Shown here: positions 47,538 through 55,897 of the stretch, in pieces | Layout: each line of letters opens with the position of its first letter | Numbering within the stretch: the first letter of the stretch is position 1 | NCBI GenBank assembly: GCA_963730365.1 | Contig: CAVSRM010000011.1 | Span: forward strand, 124,001 to 188,000 | Direction of reading: 5' to 3' | Length of the DNA stretch: 64,000 nt | Source of the DNA: Fodinibacter sp963730365 | GTDB taxonomy: Bacteria; Actinomycetota; Actinomycetes; Actinomycetales; Dermatophilaceae | Notes under the pieces: model-generated | The model's database searches: none | What the model saw: only the letters and a program-made list of their open reading frames with translations | Told to the model about the DNA's origin: nothing | Made by a program: the position numbers and the translations under genes

Positions 47538-49166
47538 ATGGATGCCGTGACCCACGTCCCCGCACCGATCAACGAGCCCGTCCTGGACTACGCCCCCGGC
47601 AGCCAGGAGCGCGCCGAGGTGGAGCTCGCGCTCGCCGAGCTCGGCTCGACGCGCCACGAGCTGCCGCACACCATCGGCGGCAAGCGCGTCATGGGCAACG
47701 GGAAGAAGATCGAGGTCCGCCAGCCGCACGCGCACCGCAAGGTGCTCGGGGTCACCAAGGGCGCGACGAAGGCCGATGCGGTGGCCGCGGTCGACGCCGC
47801 CACCGCCGCCGCGCCGGCCTGGCGCGACCTGTCCTTCGACGACCGTGCCTCGGTCCTGCTCAAGGCGGCCGACCTCCTCGCCGGTCCGTGGCGGGCCAGG
47901 ATCAACGCCGCGACGATGCTCGGGCAGAGCAAGACGGCGTACCAGGCGGAGATCGACGCGGCGTGCGAGCTCATCGACTTCTGGCGGTTCAACGTCCACT
48001 TCGCCCGCCAGATCATGGAGGAGCAGCCGCCGGCCAACTCCCGCGGCCTGTGGAACCGCAGTGACCACCGTTCGCTCGAGGGCTTCGTCTACGCGATCAC
48101 GCCGTTCAACTTCACCGCCATCGCCGGGAACCTCCCCACCGCGCCCGCGCTCATGGGCAACACCGTGGTGTGGAAGCCAGCGGTCACCCAGCAGCTCGCG
48201 GCCCAGTTGACGCTGGAGCTGCTCGAGGAGGCCGGGATGCCGCCGGGCGTGATCAACCTCGTCGCCGGTCACGGGGCGGTCGTCTCCGACGTCGTGCTCG
48301 CGCACCCCGACTTCGCCGGGCTGCACTTCACCGGCTCGACGCCGGTGTTCCAGGGCCTGTGGCGCCAGATCGGTGAGAACCTCACCGGCTACAGGCACTA
48401 CCCCCGCATCGTCGGCGAGACCGGCGGCAAGGATTTCATCCTCGCGCACCCGAGCGCCGACCCCGACGTGCTGCGCACCGCGATGATCCGCGGCGCGTTC
48501 GAGTTCCAGGGGCAGAAGTGCTCCGCGGCCTCCCGCGCCTACGTGCCGCGGTCGCTGTGGAAGCAGATCAAGGGAGACCTCGTGTCCCTCACCGACGGCA
48601 TCCCGATGGGTGACGTCACCGACCTCTCGAACTTCATGGGCGCGGTGATCGACGACCGGGCGTTCGCCAAGCACAAGGCCGCGATCGACCGGGCCCACGC
48701 CACGAGCCATCTGGACGTCGTCGCCGGCGGCACCTACGACGACTCCGAGGGCTACTTCGTGCGGCCGACCATCGTCGAGGGCAGCGACCCGACCGACGAG
48801 ATGTTCTCGACCGAGTACTTCGGGCCGATCCTCTCCGTCCACGTCTACCCCGACCGGCAGTACTCCTCGGTGCTCGACCAGATGGAGTCCTTCGCCCCCT
48901 ACGCCCTCACCGGTGCGATCATCGCGCAGGACCGCGGAGTGGTCGCGGACGCCATGGAGCGCCTGCGCTTCGCCGCGGGCAACTTCTACGTCAACGACAA
49001 GCCGACGGGAGCGGTCGTGGGCCAGCAGCCCTTCGGTGGCGGGCGAGCGTCTGGCACGAACGACAAGGCGGGCTCCGCGGCGAACCTCATGCGCTGGACC
49101 TCGACGCGGTCGATCAAGGAGAACTTCGTACCGCCGACGAACCACACCTACCCGCACATGGGCTGA
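47538..49166 (+). CDS. pruA: 1-pyrroline-5-carboxylate dehydrogenase
   Basis: A 542-residue aldehyde dehydrogenase of the PruA type, converting glutamate semialdehyde (from proline) to glutamate with NAD+. Seen: 'VYAITPFNFTAIAGNLPTAP', 'FTGSTPVFQGLWRQIGEN', general-base Glu in 'RIVGETGGKD', and catalytic Cys328 in 'FQGQKCSAASRAYVP'. The C-terminal signature is 'FYVNDKPTGAVVGQQPFGGG'. ATG 47538 follows GAGGAGCC. No proline dehydrogenase gene adjoins it; the usual partner putB/PRODH must be elsewhere. It supplies glutamate, the substrate of the NAD-GDH at the end of the window. The gap 47365-47537 shows nothing distinctive. Confidence 0.95.
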   Translation: MDAVTHVPAPINEPVLDYAPGSQERAEVELALAELGSTRHELPHTIGGKRVMGNGKKIEVRQPHAHRKVLGVTKGATKADAVAAVDAATAAAPAWRDLSFDDRASVLLKAADLLAGPWRARINAATMLGQSKTAYQAEIDAACELIDFWRFNVHFARQIMEEQPPANSRGLWNRSDHRSLEGFVYAITPFNFTAIAGNLPTAPALMGNTVVWKPAVTQQLAAQLTLELLEEAGMPPGVINLVAGHGAVVSDVVLAHPDFAGLHFTGSTPVFQGLWRQIGENLTGYRHYPRIVGETGGKDFILAHPSADPDVLRTAMIRGAFEFQGQKCSAASRAYVPRSLWKQIKGDLVSLTDGIPMGDVTDLSNFMGAVIDDRAFAKHKAAIDRAHATSHLDVVAGGTYDDSEGYFVRPTIVEGSDPTDEMFSTEYFGPILSVHVYPDRQYSSVLDQMESFAPYALTGAIIAQDRGVVADAMERLRFAAGNFYVNDKPTGAVVGQQPFGGGRASGTNDKAGSAANLMRWTSTRSIKENFVPPTNHTYPHMG

Positions 49167-49248
49167 CTCGACACCCTTCCCCGACGTCGTTGGTCGGAGC
49201 CGTGGCTCGCGTGTCACCGACACCGCCCGACGACACCGGGGGAGGAGG

Positions 49249-49743
49249 TCAGCGGGCGAGCCACTCCCGCAGGAGGCGGGTCTCGATGTCGATGGCGGTG
49301 CGGATCGGCCCGGAGGCAGCCTGCTCGATCTTCCCGCCGATGAACGGCACGTTGGCCTTCAGCTCGGCGTCGAGCATCTCGACTGAACCCGTTGCCGACG
49401 GCTCGAGGCGCACCGTGCCCTTGAGGGTGAGCGGAGCGCCCTTGACGTGCATGTCGACCGCGGCCGTTCGCGACCCGTCGTCGGCGGCCGCGGACCACTC
49501 GAGGACCTCGATGATCGTGAGCTTCTCACCGACGAAGGACCGCGCCACGTCGGGCAGGTCGTCGGCGGGGAGCTCTCGCTGCGTGGTCACCCGGTCGCCG
49601 CTGCGGCTCTCGCCGATCTCCGCCGTGTACGGACCGCCGACCGTCGTGGCCTCGCACTTGGCCTCCTGGAAGGCCTGGTCGGTCAGCAAGGCGTAGACCT
49701 CCTCGGGGGTCCCGGCCAACTCCTCGCGCGTGGTCACTCGCAC
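49249..49743 (-). CDS. DUF2505 (START-like) protein
   Basis: A 164-residue protein of the DUF2505 family, helix-grip/START-like folds common in actinobacteria. It begins 'VTTREELAGTPEEVYALLTD' with the Phe/Tyr-rich first helix. Middle strands are 'IGESRSGDRVTTQRELPADD', 'AAVDMHVKGAPLTLKGTVRLEP' and 'SVEMLDAELKANVPFIGGKI'; the long C-terminal helix ends 'TAIDIETRLLREWLAR'. The domain could bind a hydrophobic ligand. The start is GTG 49743 behind GAGAGG, with GTG 49737 as alternative. It is convergent with pruA. Function unknown. Confidence 0.85.
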   Translation of the reverse strand: MRVTTREELAGTPEEVYALLTDQAFQEAKCEATTVGGPYTAEIGESRSGDRVTTQRELPADDLPDVARSFVGEKLTIIEVLEWSAAADDGSRTAAVDMHVKGAPLTLKGTVRLEPSATGSVEMLDAELKANVPFIGGKIEQAASGPIRTAIDIETRLLREWLAR

Positions 49744-49782
49744 TGTCGCATCCTCTCTCGGGTCACCTGTGCGGCGATCCTC

Positions 49783-50304
49783 TCACCCCTGGCGCAGCCC
49801 GTGGGACAGTGCGGCGAGCGTGGTGCTCGAGTCGCGCAGCACGCCGAGCACCCAGTCCCGGCGGCGCCGGTGCTGGGCGAGCACGAGGGAGAGGTCGGCC
49901 TGGAGCTCGGCTCGTCGCTGGTCCCGGGCGCGGGACTGCTCGAGGTCGGCCGTGCCCAGGACGCCGTACGCCACGACGACATCGGCGCCGCGCACCTCCA
50001 GCCCCGCGGCGGTCGCACGTTCGCTGATCGTCCGCGCTCGCGCGACGAGCTCGGCCAGCTCGGTCGAGTGGTCCTGCAGCACGCGGCCCACGCGGCCCAG
50101 CTCCACCGCGGCAGTCTCGGTGGCTCCGGCCAGGCTCGACGCGTGCTGACGCACGTGTACCGAGGTTCGCCCGCGCCACTGCTGCTCGAGCGCCTCGACG
50201 TCGGCCCGGATGCCGACCCCCAGGCTCGCCAGGTCGGCCGACAGCCGCTGTGTGGTGCCGGCACACGCCGACAGTGATGCCGGGTCGCCCGGGACGAGCG
50301 TCAT
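49783..50304 (-). CDS. WXG100-like helical protein
   Basis: A 173-residue, almost fully helical protein. The N-terminal ~100 residues fit the WXG100/ESAT-6 hairpin: a helix (~10-40), a turn with W-R-G at 43-45 ('EALEQQWRGRTSVHVRQH'), and a second helix (~50-95). A longer C-terminal helix pair follows (~100-170) with Arg-rich 'AQHRRRRDWVLGVL'. No ESX secretion genes are nearby. ATG 50304 overlaps the stop of the gene upstream (ATGA), so the two are coupled. It may be an ESX-type substrate or a cell-surface coiled-coil protein; the family assignment rests on the WXG position and helical pattern only. Confidence 0.55.
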   Translation of the reverse strand: MTLVPGDPASLSACAGTTQRLSADLASLGVGIRADVEALEQQWRGRTSVHVRQHASSLAGATETAAVELGRVGRVLQDHSTELAELVARARTISERATAAGLEVRGADVVVAYGVLGTADLEQSRARDQRRAELQADLSLVLAQHRRRRDWVLGVLRDSSTTLAALSHGLRQG

Positions 50305-50630
50305 CGATCGGCCTCGACCGGGGCGTCGGGAGGGGGTGTGGTGTGCGCGGCGTCCGCCTCGTCGCGGGGGGCGGTGGAGCGCGACGAGGCGTCGGGCGAG
50401 CCGGTCCAGCGGGACAGTCGGGGGCTGAGGTCACTCACGGCCTCACCGATGGCTCGAAGCGTGTCGGCGGACTGGTCGAGCCAGTCGTCGAGGACGCGTT
50501 GCGGTCGGGGCTCACCGGTGACGACGAGGCACGCCAGCACATCGCCCTCGGCCCGGGCCACCAGGACCCCGAGGGCGTCGAGCCGCGCGACCAGGCTCTG
50601 GGCGAGTGCGTGCTCGGGGCCGAGGGTCAC
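50301..50630 (-). CDS. hypothetical protein coupled to WXG100-like gene
   Basis: A 109-residue protein. Residues 1-70 look helical ('EHALAQSLVARLDALGVLVA', 'VLDDWLDQSADTLRAIGEAV') with one short strand 'DVLACLVVTGEP'. The last ~35 residues are Ser/Asp/Pro-rich and probably disordered. Start GTG 50630. It is the first gene of the pair with the WXG100-like protein. A chaperone or partner role is a guess from the coupling and size. It is divergent from the M20 peptidase gene. Confidence 0.55.
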   Translation of the reverse strand: MTLGPEHALAQSLVARLDALGVLVARAEGDVLACLVVTGEPRPQRVLDDWLDQSADTLRAIGEAVSDLSPRLSRWTGSPDASSRSTAPRDEADAAHTTPPPDAPVEADR

Positions 50631-50771
50631 CCGGCCACTCTAGGCCGTGCGGACGAGGTGGCCTCGAGGTCATCCACAGGGCCCGCCACCGCGGGCCGGG
50701 TGCTCGCACGGCCGACCGGATGGCTGTTCCGGCGACCGATCCAGCACCCGACTCGGGGATATGGTCGGCGC

Positions 50772-51953
50772 GTGGACGAGGACCGACAGGGGCGGGAGGC
50801 CATCGGCGCGTCTGCCGCTGCCCTGGCCGCGGAGCTCGTCGGCATCGACTCGGTCAACCCCGGGCTGGTGGCGGGGGCTGCCGGCGAGGGCGCCATCGTC
50901 GAGCACCTGCGCTCCCGGCTCGACGCGTCGGGGTTCGTCACGCACGTCCTCGCTCCCGACGGCCGTCCCGAGCGACCGAGCCTCCTCGCCGTGCCGCCGT
51001 CCGGTCCGTCGGGCCCCACCGTCGTGCTCACCGGGCACCTCGACACGGTCGGAGTGGGCAGCATGGCGGACGGGCTCGAGGCACGCGTCGTCGGCGACCG
51101 GCTCATCGGGCGCGGCGCGTGCGACATGAAGGGAGGAGCCGCGGCGATGGTCGTGGCCGCCGAGGAGCTCGCTCGACGGGGCGCCGCAGCCCGGGTGGTC
51201 CTCGCCCTCGTCGCCGACGAGGAGGACCTCAGCCTCGGCACCGAGACCGTCCTCGAGGCGCTTCCCGGAGCGGGGGTTCGCCCTGATGTCGCCGTCGTCG
51301 GAGAACCGACGTGGCTCGCCCTCACCGAGACCCTGCGGGGCTACGCCCTGGTCGAGGTGCTCCTCACCGGTAGGGAGGCCCACTCCTCGCAACCCGAACA
51401 GGGGGTCAACGCCGTCGCGCACCTCGGTCGGCTCCTGGCCGCGGTCGAGACCCGCGGCGTCGAGGTCTCCGCGGGTGGGGGATCGCTCATGGCCACCGTC
51501 GCCCAGGGGGGTGAGTCGCCCTTCGTGCTGGCGCGCTCCGCGCGCGTGGTCATCGAGCGGCGCACGGTTCCCGGCGAGCCGGCCGCCGACGCCCTGCCGG
51601 AGGTCGAGTCGCTCCTCGACGGGCTCCGCGCGACTGACCCCACCGTGCAGGCGTCGGCTCGACTCCTCACGGCCCGGGAGGCGTGGCGGATGGACGAGCA
51701 CGGTCCCGCCGCGACCCTCTCGACGCGACTACGCGCCGCTCTCGGCCCCGACGCACCCGGGCAGGGGTTCCACGCTCCCTACTGGATGGAGGCGCCGCTC
51801 TGGCAGGCGGCCGACATCCCCGCTCTCGTGTGTGGTCCGGCCGGCGGAGGCCTGCACGCAGCAGACGAGTGGGTCGACCTCGGGCAGGTCCGGCGGTATG
51901 CCGCGGCCCTCACCGAGGCCGTCGAGGAGTGGGCGGCCGAGCATGCCAACTGA
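50772..51953 (+). CDS. M20-family metallopeptidase/deacylase
   Basis: A 393-residue M20 amidohydrolase (ArgE/DapE/CPG2 type). Metal-site motifs are present: 'VVLTGHLDTVGVG' (H, D), 'IGRGACDMKGGAAAMVVAAE' (second D), 'LALVADEEDLSLGTE' (EE pair) and 'VVGEPTWLAL'. The dimerisation insert with 'VLLTGREAHSSQPEQGVNAV' is typical. It should hydrolyse an N-acyl amino acid or small peptide. GTG 50772 is chosen because TATGGT lies 6 nt upstream (leaderless). Its stop overlaps the decarboxylase start by 11 bp, linking the two steps: perhaps release of an amino acid that is then decarboxylated. Confidence 0.87.
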   Translation: MDEDRQGREAIGASAAALAAELVGIDSVNPGLVAGAAGEGAIVEHLRSRLDASGFVTHVLAPDGRPERPSLLAVPPSGPSGPTVVLTGHLDTVGVGSMADGLEARVVGDRLIGRGACDMKGGAAAMVVAAEELARRGAAARVVLALVADEEDLSLGTETVLEALPGAGVRPDVAVVGEPTWLALTETLRGYALVEVLLTGREAHSSQPEQGVNAVAHLGRLLAAVETRGVEVSAGGGSLMATVAQGGESPFVLARSARVVIERRTVPGEPAADALPEVESLLDGLRATDPTVQASARLLTAREAWRMDEHGPAATLSTRLRAALGPDAPGQGFHAPYWMEAPLWQAADIPALVCGPAGGGLHAADEWVDLGQVRRYAAALTEAVEEWAAEHAN

Positions 51954-53364
51954 CCCCCGTGGGCTTCGCGATGACGCCCCACTGCTCGACGCATGGCTGC
52001 GTTTCCACGAGGAGGCGCCGACGCCCTTCACGATCCCCGGTCACAAGCAGCGCCTCGACCTCGTCGGTGACGTCGTCGCGGGGGACGTGCCCCTCTTTGC
52101 AGGCCTCGACACGATGAAGTTGACGCGCGGGGTCCTGGGGGACGCGCAGGACAGGGCCGCGCGGCTGTTCGGCGCCAACCTCGCACGCTTCTCCGTCGGT
52201 GGCTCCACCCACGGCAACCAGGCCCTCGCCCTCGCCGTGGGGCGCCCCGGCGACCGCGTCGTGGTCTCGCGCACCCTCCACCGCTCGATGCTGCTGGGCC
52301 TCGCCCTCGCCGGGCTGGAGCCCGTGTGGGTGCGACCCGAGGTCGACCCTCGTCACGGGCTGCCGATCGGCGTGGATCCGGCGTCGGTCGACGCGGCCCT
52401 GACCGCGGCCCCCGACGCCGTGGCGGTCTTCGTCGGCGAGCCCTCCTACGTCGGCACCCTGGGAGACGTAGGGGCGCTGGCCGAGGTGTCCCACCGCCAC
52501 GACGTGCCGCTCGTCGTCGACGCGGCCTGGGGCGCTCACCTGGGCTTCCACCCGGCGCTTCCACCTCATGCCCTCGCCGCCGGCGCCGACGCGCTGGTCA
52601 CCAGCGTGCACAAGACCCTGCCGGCGATCTCCCAAGGGGCGTTGGTGCTGGCCCGGACCGGCCGCATAGAGCGGTCGCGCTTCGACGCGGCGATCGAGGC
52701 CACCGCCACGACGAGCCCTTCGGGCGGCATCCTCGCGAGCGTCGACGCCGCCCGCGCGCTGATGGAGCGCGACGGCGAGGCCCTGCTGGGTCCGGTGATC
52801 GACGCGGTCGCCGCCATGCGCGCGCGGCTCGCCCGCATCCGCGGTCTCGTGGTGCTCGACGGCCCCGATGTCGACCCGCTCCGTCTGGTGCTCGTGCTTC
52901 CCGGGACGGGAGCGGACGGCAATGCCGTGGAGGCCGACCTGCTCTGCCACCGGATGCCGGTCGAGATGGCTGATCGCGACACCGTGGTGGCGATGGTGAC
53001 GGTGGCCGACACCCCGGGGCGTCTCGGGGACCTCGCCGTGGCCCTCGCCGAGAGCATCGACCGGCACCGCGGCCCGGCCCGCCCCGTCCGCACGTCGGGG
53101 GTGTGGGCGATCGAGCCGGTGCCGGCGCTGTCGCCGCGGCAGGCGTTCTTCGCGGCCCGGGAGCGGGTGCCGGTCGCCCGTGCGGTCGGCCGGGTGAGTG
53201 CCGAGCTCGTCGCGCCGTACCCACCCGGGATCCCCGTGCTCGCGCCCGGTGAGGAGATCACGACCGAGACCGTCGAGGTGCTCCGGCAGGCTCGGGCGGC
53301 CGGAAGCCGGATCGCCTACGCCGCCGACCCCTCGGTGCGCACGCTGGACGTCGTCATCGAGTGA
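51943..53364 (+). CDS. Orn/Lys/Arg decarboxylase, PLP-dependent
   Basis: A 473-residue fold-type-I PLP enzyme of the Orn/Lys/Arg decarboxylase major-domain family. It has the N-terminal 'PTPFTIPGHKQRLDL' motif, 'GGSTHGNQALALAVGRPGD', 'VVVDAAWGAHLGFHP' and the Schiff-base lysine in 'ADALVTSVHKTLPAISQGAL'. The C-terminal domain has 'APYPPGIPVLAPGEEI'. It lacks the N-terminal wing domain of the large enterobacterial enzymes, as do Gram-positive SpeA/YaaO-type decarboxylases. The product would be agmatine, cadaverine or putrescine. ATG 51943 overlaps the M20 gene. It is convergent with the glutaminase remnant. Confidence 0.9.
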   Translation: MPTDPRGLRDDAPLLDAWLRFHEEAPTPFTIPGHKQRLDLVGDVVAGDVPLFAGLDTMKLTRGVLGDAQDRAARLFGANLARFSVGGSTHGNQALALAVGRPGDRVVVSRTLHRSMLLGLALAGLEPVWVRPEVDPRHGLPIGVDPASVDAALTAAPDAVAVFVGEPSYVGTLGDVGALAEVSHRHDVPLVVDAAWGAHLGFHPALPPHALAAGADALVTSVHKTLPAISQGALVLARTGRIERSRFDAAIEATATTSPSGGILASVDAARALMERDGEALLGPVIDAVAAMRARLARIRGLVVLDGPDVDPLRLVLVLPGTGADGNAVEADLLCHRMPVEMADRDTVVAMVTVADTPGRLGDLAVALAESIDRHRGPARPVRTSGVWAIEPVPALSPRQAFFAARERVPVARAVGRVSAELVAPYPPGIPVLAPGEEITTETVEVLRQARAAGSRIAYAADPSVRTLDVVIE

Positions 53365-53385
53365 GGTCGTCGGCGGGACCACCGG

Positions 53386-53649
53386 CGAGGCGAACAGGTC
53401 GAGCCCCGGGGCCCGCGAGAGCCGCTGCGCCGCGAGCACCCCGCGCACGCTGTTGCCCGCGTGGTCCAGAGGCGGGGACCAGGTGCCCACACCCCCCTTG
53501 CCGGCGGCGGCGGTGACGATGCCGCCGCCGATGCCGCTCTTCCCCGGCAGTGCGACGCGCACGAGCCACTCGCCCGAGCGCTCGTACATGCCCGCCGTGG
53601 TCATCACGGCCAGGGTACGGGCGTCAGCCTCGGAGGAGACGAAGCGCTC
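53386..53649 (-). pseudogene. C-terminal fragment of a glutaminase gene
   Basis: Minus-strand frame encoding about 88 residues that match the end of serine-dependent glutaminases (GlsA/YbaS). The sequence includes 'VSSEADARTLAVMTTAGMY', 'SGEWLVRVALPGKSGIGGGI', 'WSPPLDHAGNSVRG' and 'GLDLF'. The catalytic-lid 'KSGxGGGI' is intact. The first ~200 residues of a normal glutaminase (with the SxxK site) are missing: upstream is unrelated sequence and then the pepA stop at 53731. No stop codon is found where the protein should end; the frame runs on antisense into the decarboxylase. It is therefore a remnant left by deletion between pepA and the decarboxylase. Confidence 0.75.
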
Positions 53650-53730
53650 GGAGCTCTCCGCGACGCCCCGGGGCCGCGGACGGTGCGAGCCGACGCCGCC
53701 GACAGAACCGACCGGCCCCACGGAGGTCGA

Positions 53731-55236
53731 CTACCTCGTCGGGGTGAAGTGCTGGGCGAGCTCGACCAGGAGTCGTGAGCCGAATGCCGTGGGGCCCTTG
53801 GGGATCCATCGCGTCGTCGCCTCGGCCTGGCCGGTGCCGGCGATGTCGATGTGCGCCCACGGCAAGCCACCGACGAACTCCTGGAGGAACAGGCCCGCCG
53901 TGATCGACCCGGCGTTCGGACCTCCGAGGTTGGTCATGTCGGCGACCATCGAGTCGAGCTGGGCCCGGTAGGACTTGACCAGGGGGAGCTCCCACACCGG
54001 CTCGTCCGTGCGCGCTCCGGCAGCCCTGACCTGCTCGACCAGGCCCCGGTCGTTGCCCATCAACCCGGCCACCTCGGTGCCGAAGGTGCGCAGGCAGGCC
54101 CCGGTGAGGGTCGCCAGGTCGACGATGCCGTCGACGCCCTCCTCGACCGCGAGGGCCAGGGCGTCGGCCATGACGAGCCGGCCCTCGGCGTCGGTGTTCA
54201 TCACCTCGACCGTCATGCCGTTGCGCATGGTCAGCACGTCACCGAGCTGCATCGCCGAGCCCGACGGCATGTTGTCGGTGCACATGAGGTAGGCCGTGAC
54301 GGTCGTGGGGCAGCCCAGCTCCTTCAGTGCGGTCATGGCTGCGAGGATGGCGCCGGCGCCGGACATGTCGTTCTTCATCTGCGAGTGCGACACGTCGCTC
54401 GGCTTGAGGTTGATCCCCCCGGAGTCGTACATGATGCCCTTGCCCACGAGGGCGAGGTGGCCGGCCGACTCGCCCTCCGGGACGTACTTCATGACGATCA
54501 TCCGGGGTGGCTCGATGCTGCCTCGGTTGACCCCGAGCAGGCCGCCGCAGCCCATCTCCTCGAGCTGCTCCTTGCCGAAGGCCTCGACGCTCAGGCCGGA
54601 CTCGGGCCCCAGGTCGACGGCGAGGTCGGCCATGGCGCTGGCGGTGAGCAGGCCCGCCGGGCAGGTCGCGAGGTCCCGGCCCAGCATGCCGACCCGGGCG
54701 AGGATCGAGCCCCGGCGCACACCCTCCTCCACCGCCTGCCGCTCACCCTCCGGAGCCAGCACGGTCAGGGAGTCGACCCGCACCGCACCGGACTCCTTGC
54801 TGCGCAGGCTGAAGCGGTAGCGGGCCAGGAGCACGCCCTCGACGATCGCGGCAGCCGCGTCGGCCACCGTCATCCTCGGCGAGCGTGGCACCCGGGTCGC
54901 GAGGTCTCCGTCGAAGGGGACGGCCGCGGCGAAGGCGGCGGCGGCGTCACGCACGGCGGCGGCATCCATCTCCGCGACGTCGCCGAGCCCGACGGCCACC
55001 AGGGTCGGTCCGCTCGCGGTGGGGAAGGGGAGCGCCGACCCGATGGAGGGCTTGAAGCCCGCCCGGGCCAGGGCCTCGAGGCTGACGCCGAGAACATCGG
55101 GCACGTCGCCGGAGGACGTCACCGGCACGCTGACCGCGTCGGCCCCGGACAACTGGGACTCCTCGTCGACGACGGTGACCGCCACGTGGTGACGGAGTGA
55201 GGGTGCGACGTCACGCACGTCGGTGACCGAGCTCAT
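53731..55236 (-). CDS. pepA: leucyl aminopeptidase (M17)
   Basis: A 501-residue M17 cytosol aminopeptidase, removing N-terminal residues in peptide turnover. The N-terminal macro-like domain spans ~1-180. The catalytic domain has 'LALVGKGIMYDSGGINLKPS' (metal Lys/Asp), 'MKNDMSGAGAILAAM', the hallmark 'VEVMNTDAEGRLVMADALAL' (NTDAEGRL) and 'IVDLATLTGACLRTFG'. The C-terminus has 'AGSITAGLFLQEFVGGLPWA'. All motifs are intact. CAGGAG precedes ATG 55236. It is downstream of the META lipoprotein gene in the same direction (120-bp gap). Confidence 0.95.
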   Translation of the reverse strand: MSSVTDVRDVAPSLRHHVAVTVVDEESQLSGADAVSVPVTSSGDVPDVLGVSLEALARAGFKPSIGSALPFPTASGPTLVAVGLGDVAEMDAAAVRDAAAAFAAAVPFDGDLATRVPRSPRMTVADAAAAIVEGVLLARYRFSLRSKESGAVRVDSLTVLAPEGERQAVEEGVRRGSILARVGMLGRDLATCPAGLLTASAMADLAVDLGPESGLSVEAFGKEQLEEMGCGGLLGVNRGSIEPPRMIVMKYVPEGESAGHLALVGKGIMYDSGGINLKPSDVSHSQMKNDMSGAGAILAAMTALKELGCPTTVTAYLMCTDNMPSGSAMQLGDVLTMRNGMTVEVMNTDAEGRLVMADALALAVEEGVDGIVDLATLTGACLRTFGTEVAGLMGNDRGLVEQVRAAGARTDEPVWELPLVKSYRAQLDSMVADMTNLGGPNAGSITAGLFLQEFVGGLPWAHIDIAGTGQAEATTRWIPKGPTAFGSRLLVELAQHFTPTR

Positions 55237-55356
55237 CTGGGCTCCTGGGGTCGGGGGACGGCGCCGCCGGGGTCGCCGTCCGCTCGTCGGTCTGGTGATG
55301 ACGAGACCGCTGAACAGGCTTGTGCGCCAAGCGCACCGCGGCGATTGCTCCCCGGG

Positions 55357-55794
55357 TCACGATCCGCCGTCCTGGGTGAGGACCATGCCGTTGGTGTCGT
55401 CGCCCACGGTCAGCGTGTCGCCCTCGAGAGCGAGTGACGGCGAGGACGTGAGGAGCTCGGTGAGCCACACGTCCTGGTCCATGAGGGCCGGGTCGCAGGC
55501 CATCATGGTCGATGCGGCCTGGGAGTCGAACTCGAGTGTGCCGTCATCGGTACTCACGCCGCCCGCGATGGTGTTGCACCCGGCGCGGGCAGCGAGGCTG
55601 TCGGCCTCGAACGAGAGAGTGACCTCGCTGCCCTCGACGAGGTCGTGGCCGTACACCTCGGTCGAGGTGAACGACCGCCCCGCGAGGTCCACCGACTCCT
55701 GGCCACAACCGCTGAGCCCGAGCGCGAGGGCCGCCGTGCCGCTCACTGCTCTCGCGAGCAGGGCAGCGCGGGGGTGGTGGGGGGTTGAGCGCAT
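55357..55794 (-). CDS. META-domain (HslJ-like) lipoprotein
   Basis: A 145-residue lipoprotein. The N-terminus has Arg residues, a hydrophobic stretch and the lipobox 'LGLSGC' (Cys near 32). The META domain (~40-140) contains 'LAGRSFTSTEVYGHDLVEGS', then strands with 'ARAGCNTIAGGVSTDDG', the conserved central 'CDPALMDQDVWLTELL' and 'TLTVGDDTNGMVLTQ'. Two Cys in the domain (GCNT, ACDP) are the conserved pair of this fold. CGGAGG precedes ATG 55794. HslJ-like proteins are linked to heat or novobiocin stress, but the function in actinobacteria is unknown. Confidence 0.85.
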   Translation of the reverse strand: MRSTPHHPRAALLARAVSGTAALALGLSGCGQESVDLAGRSFTSTEVYGHDLVEGSEVTLSFEADSLAARAGCNTIAGGVSTDDGTLEFDSQAASTMMACDPALMDQDVWLTELLTSSPSLALEGDTLTVGDDTNGMVLTQDGGS

Positions 55795-55897
55795 GATGAC
55801 CTCCGAGGTCCTTGCCAGCCGGTGGGCGATGCGGGAAGAGCGGTAAGCGGGAAGAGTGGGAACGGTTTCTGCAGGGGAGTGCGGGAGGCCGGGACCG

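Noticed and set aside
45391..49223. Long antisense frames over WS/DGAT and pruA
   Set aside because: Compositional shadows; both genes on the + strand have intact catalytic motifs.
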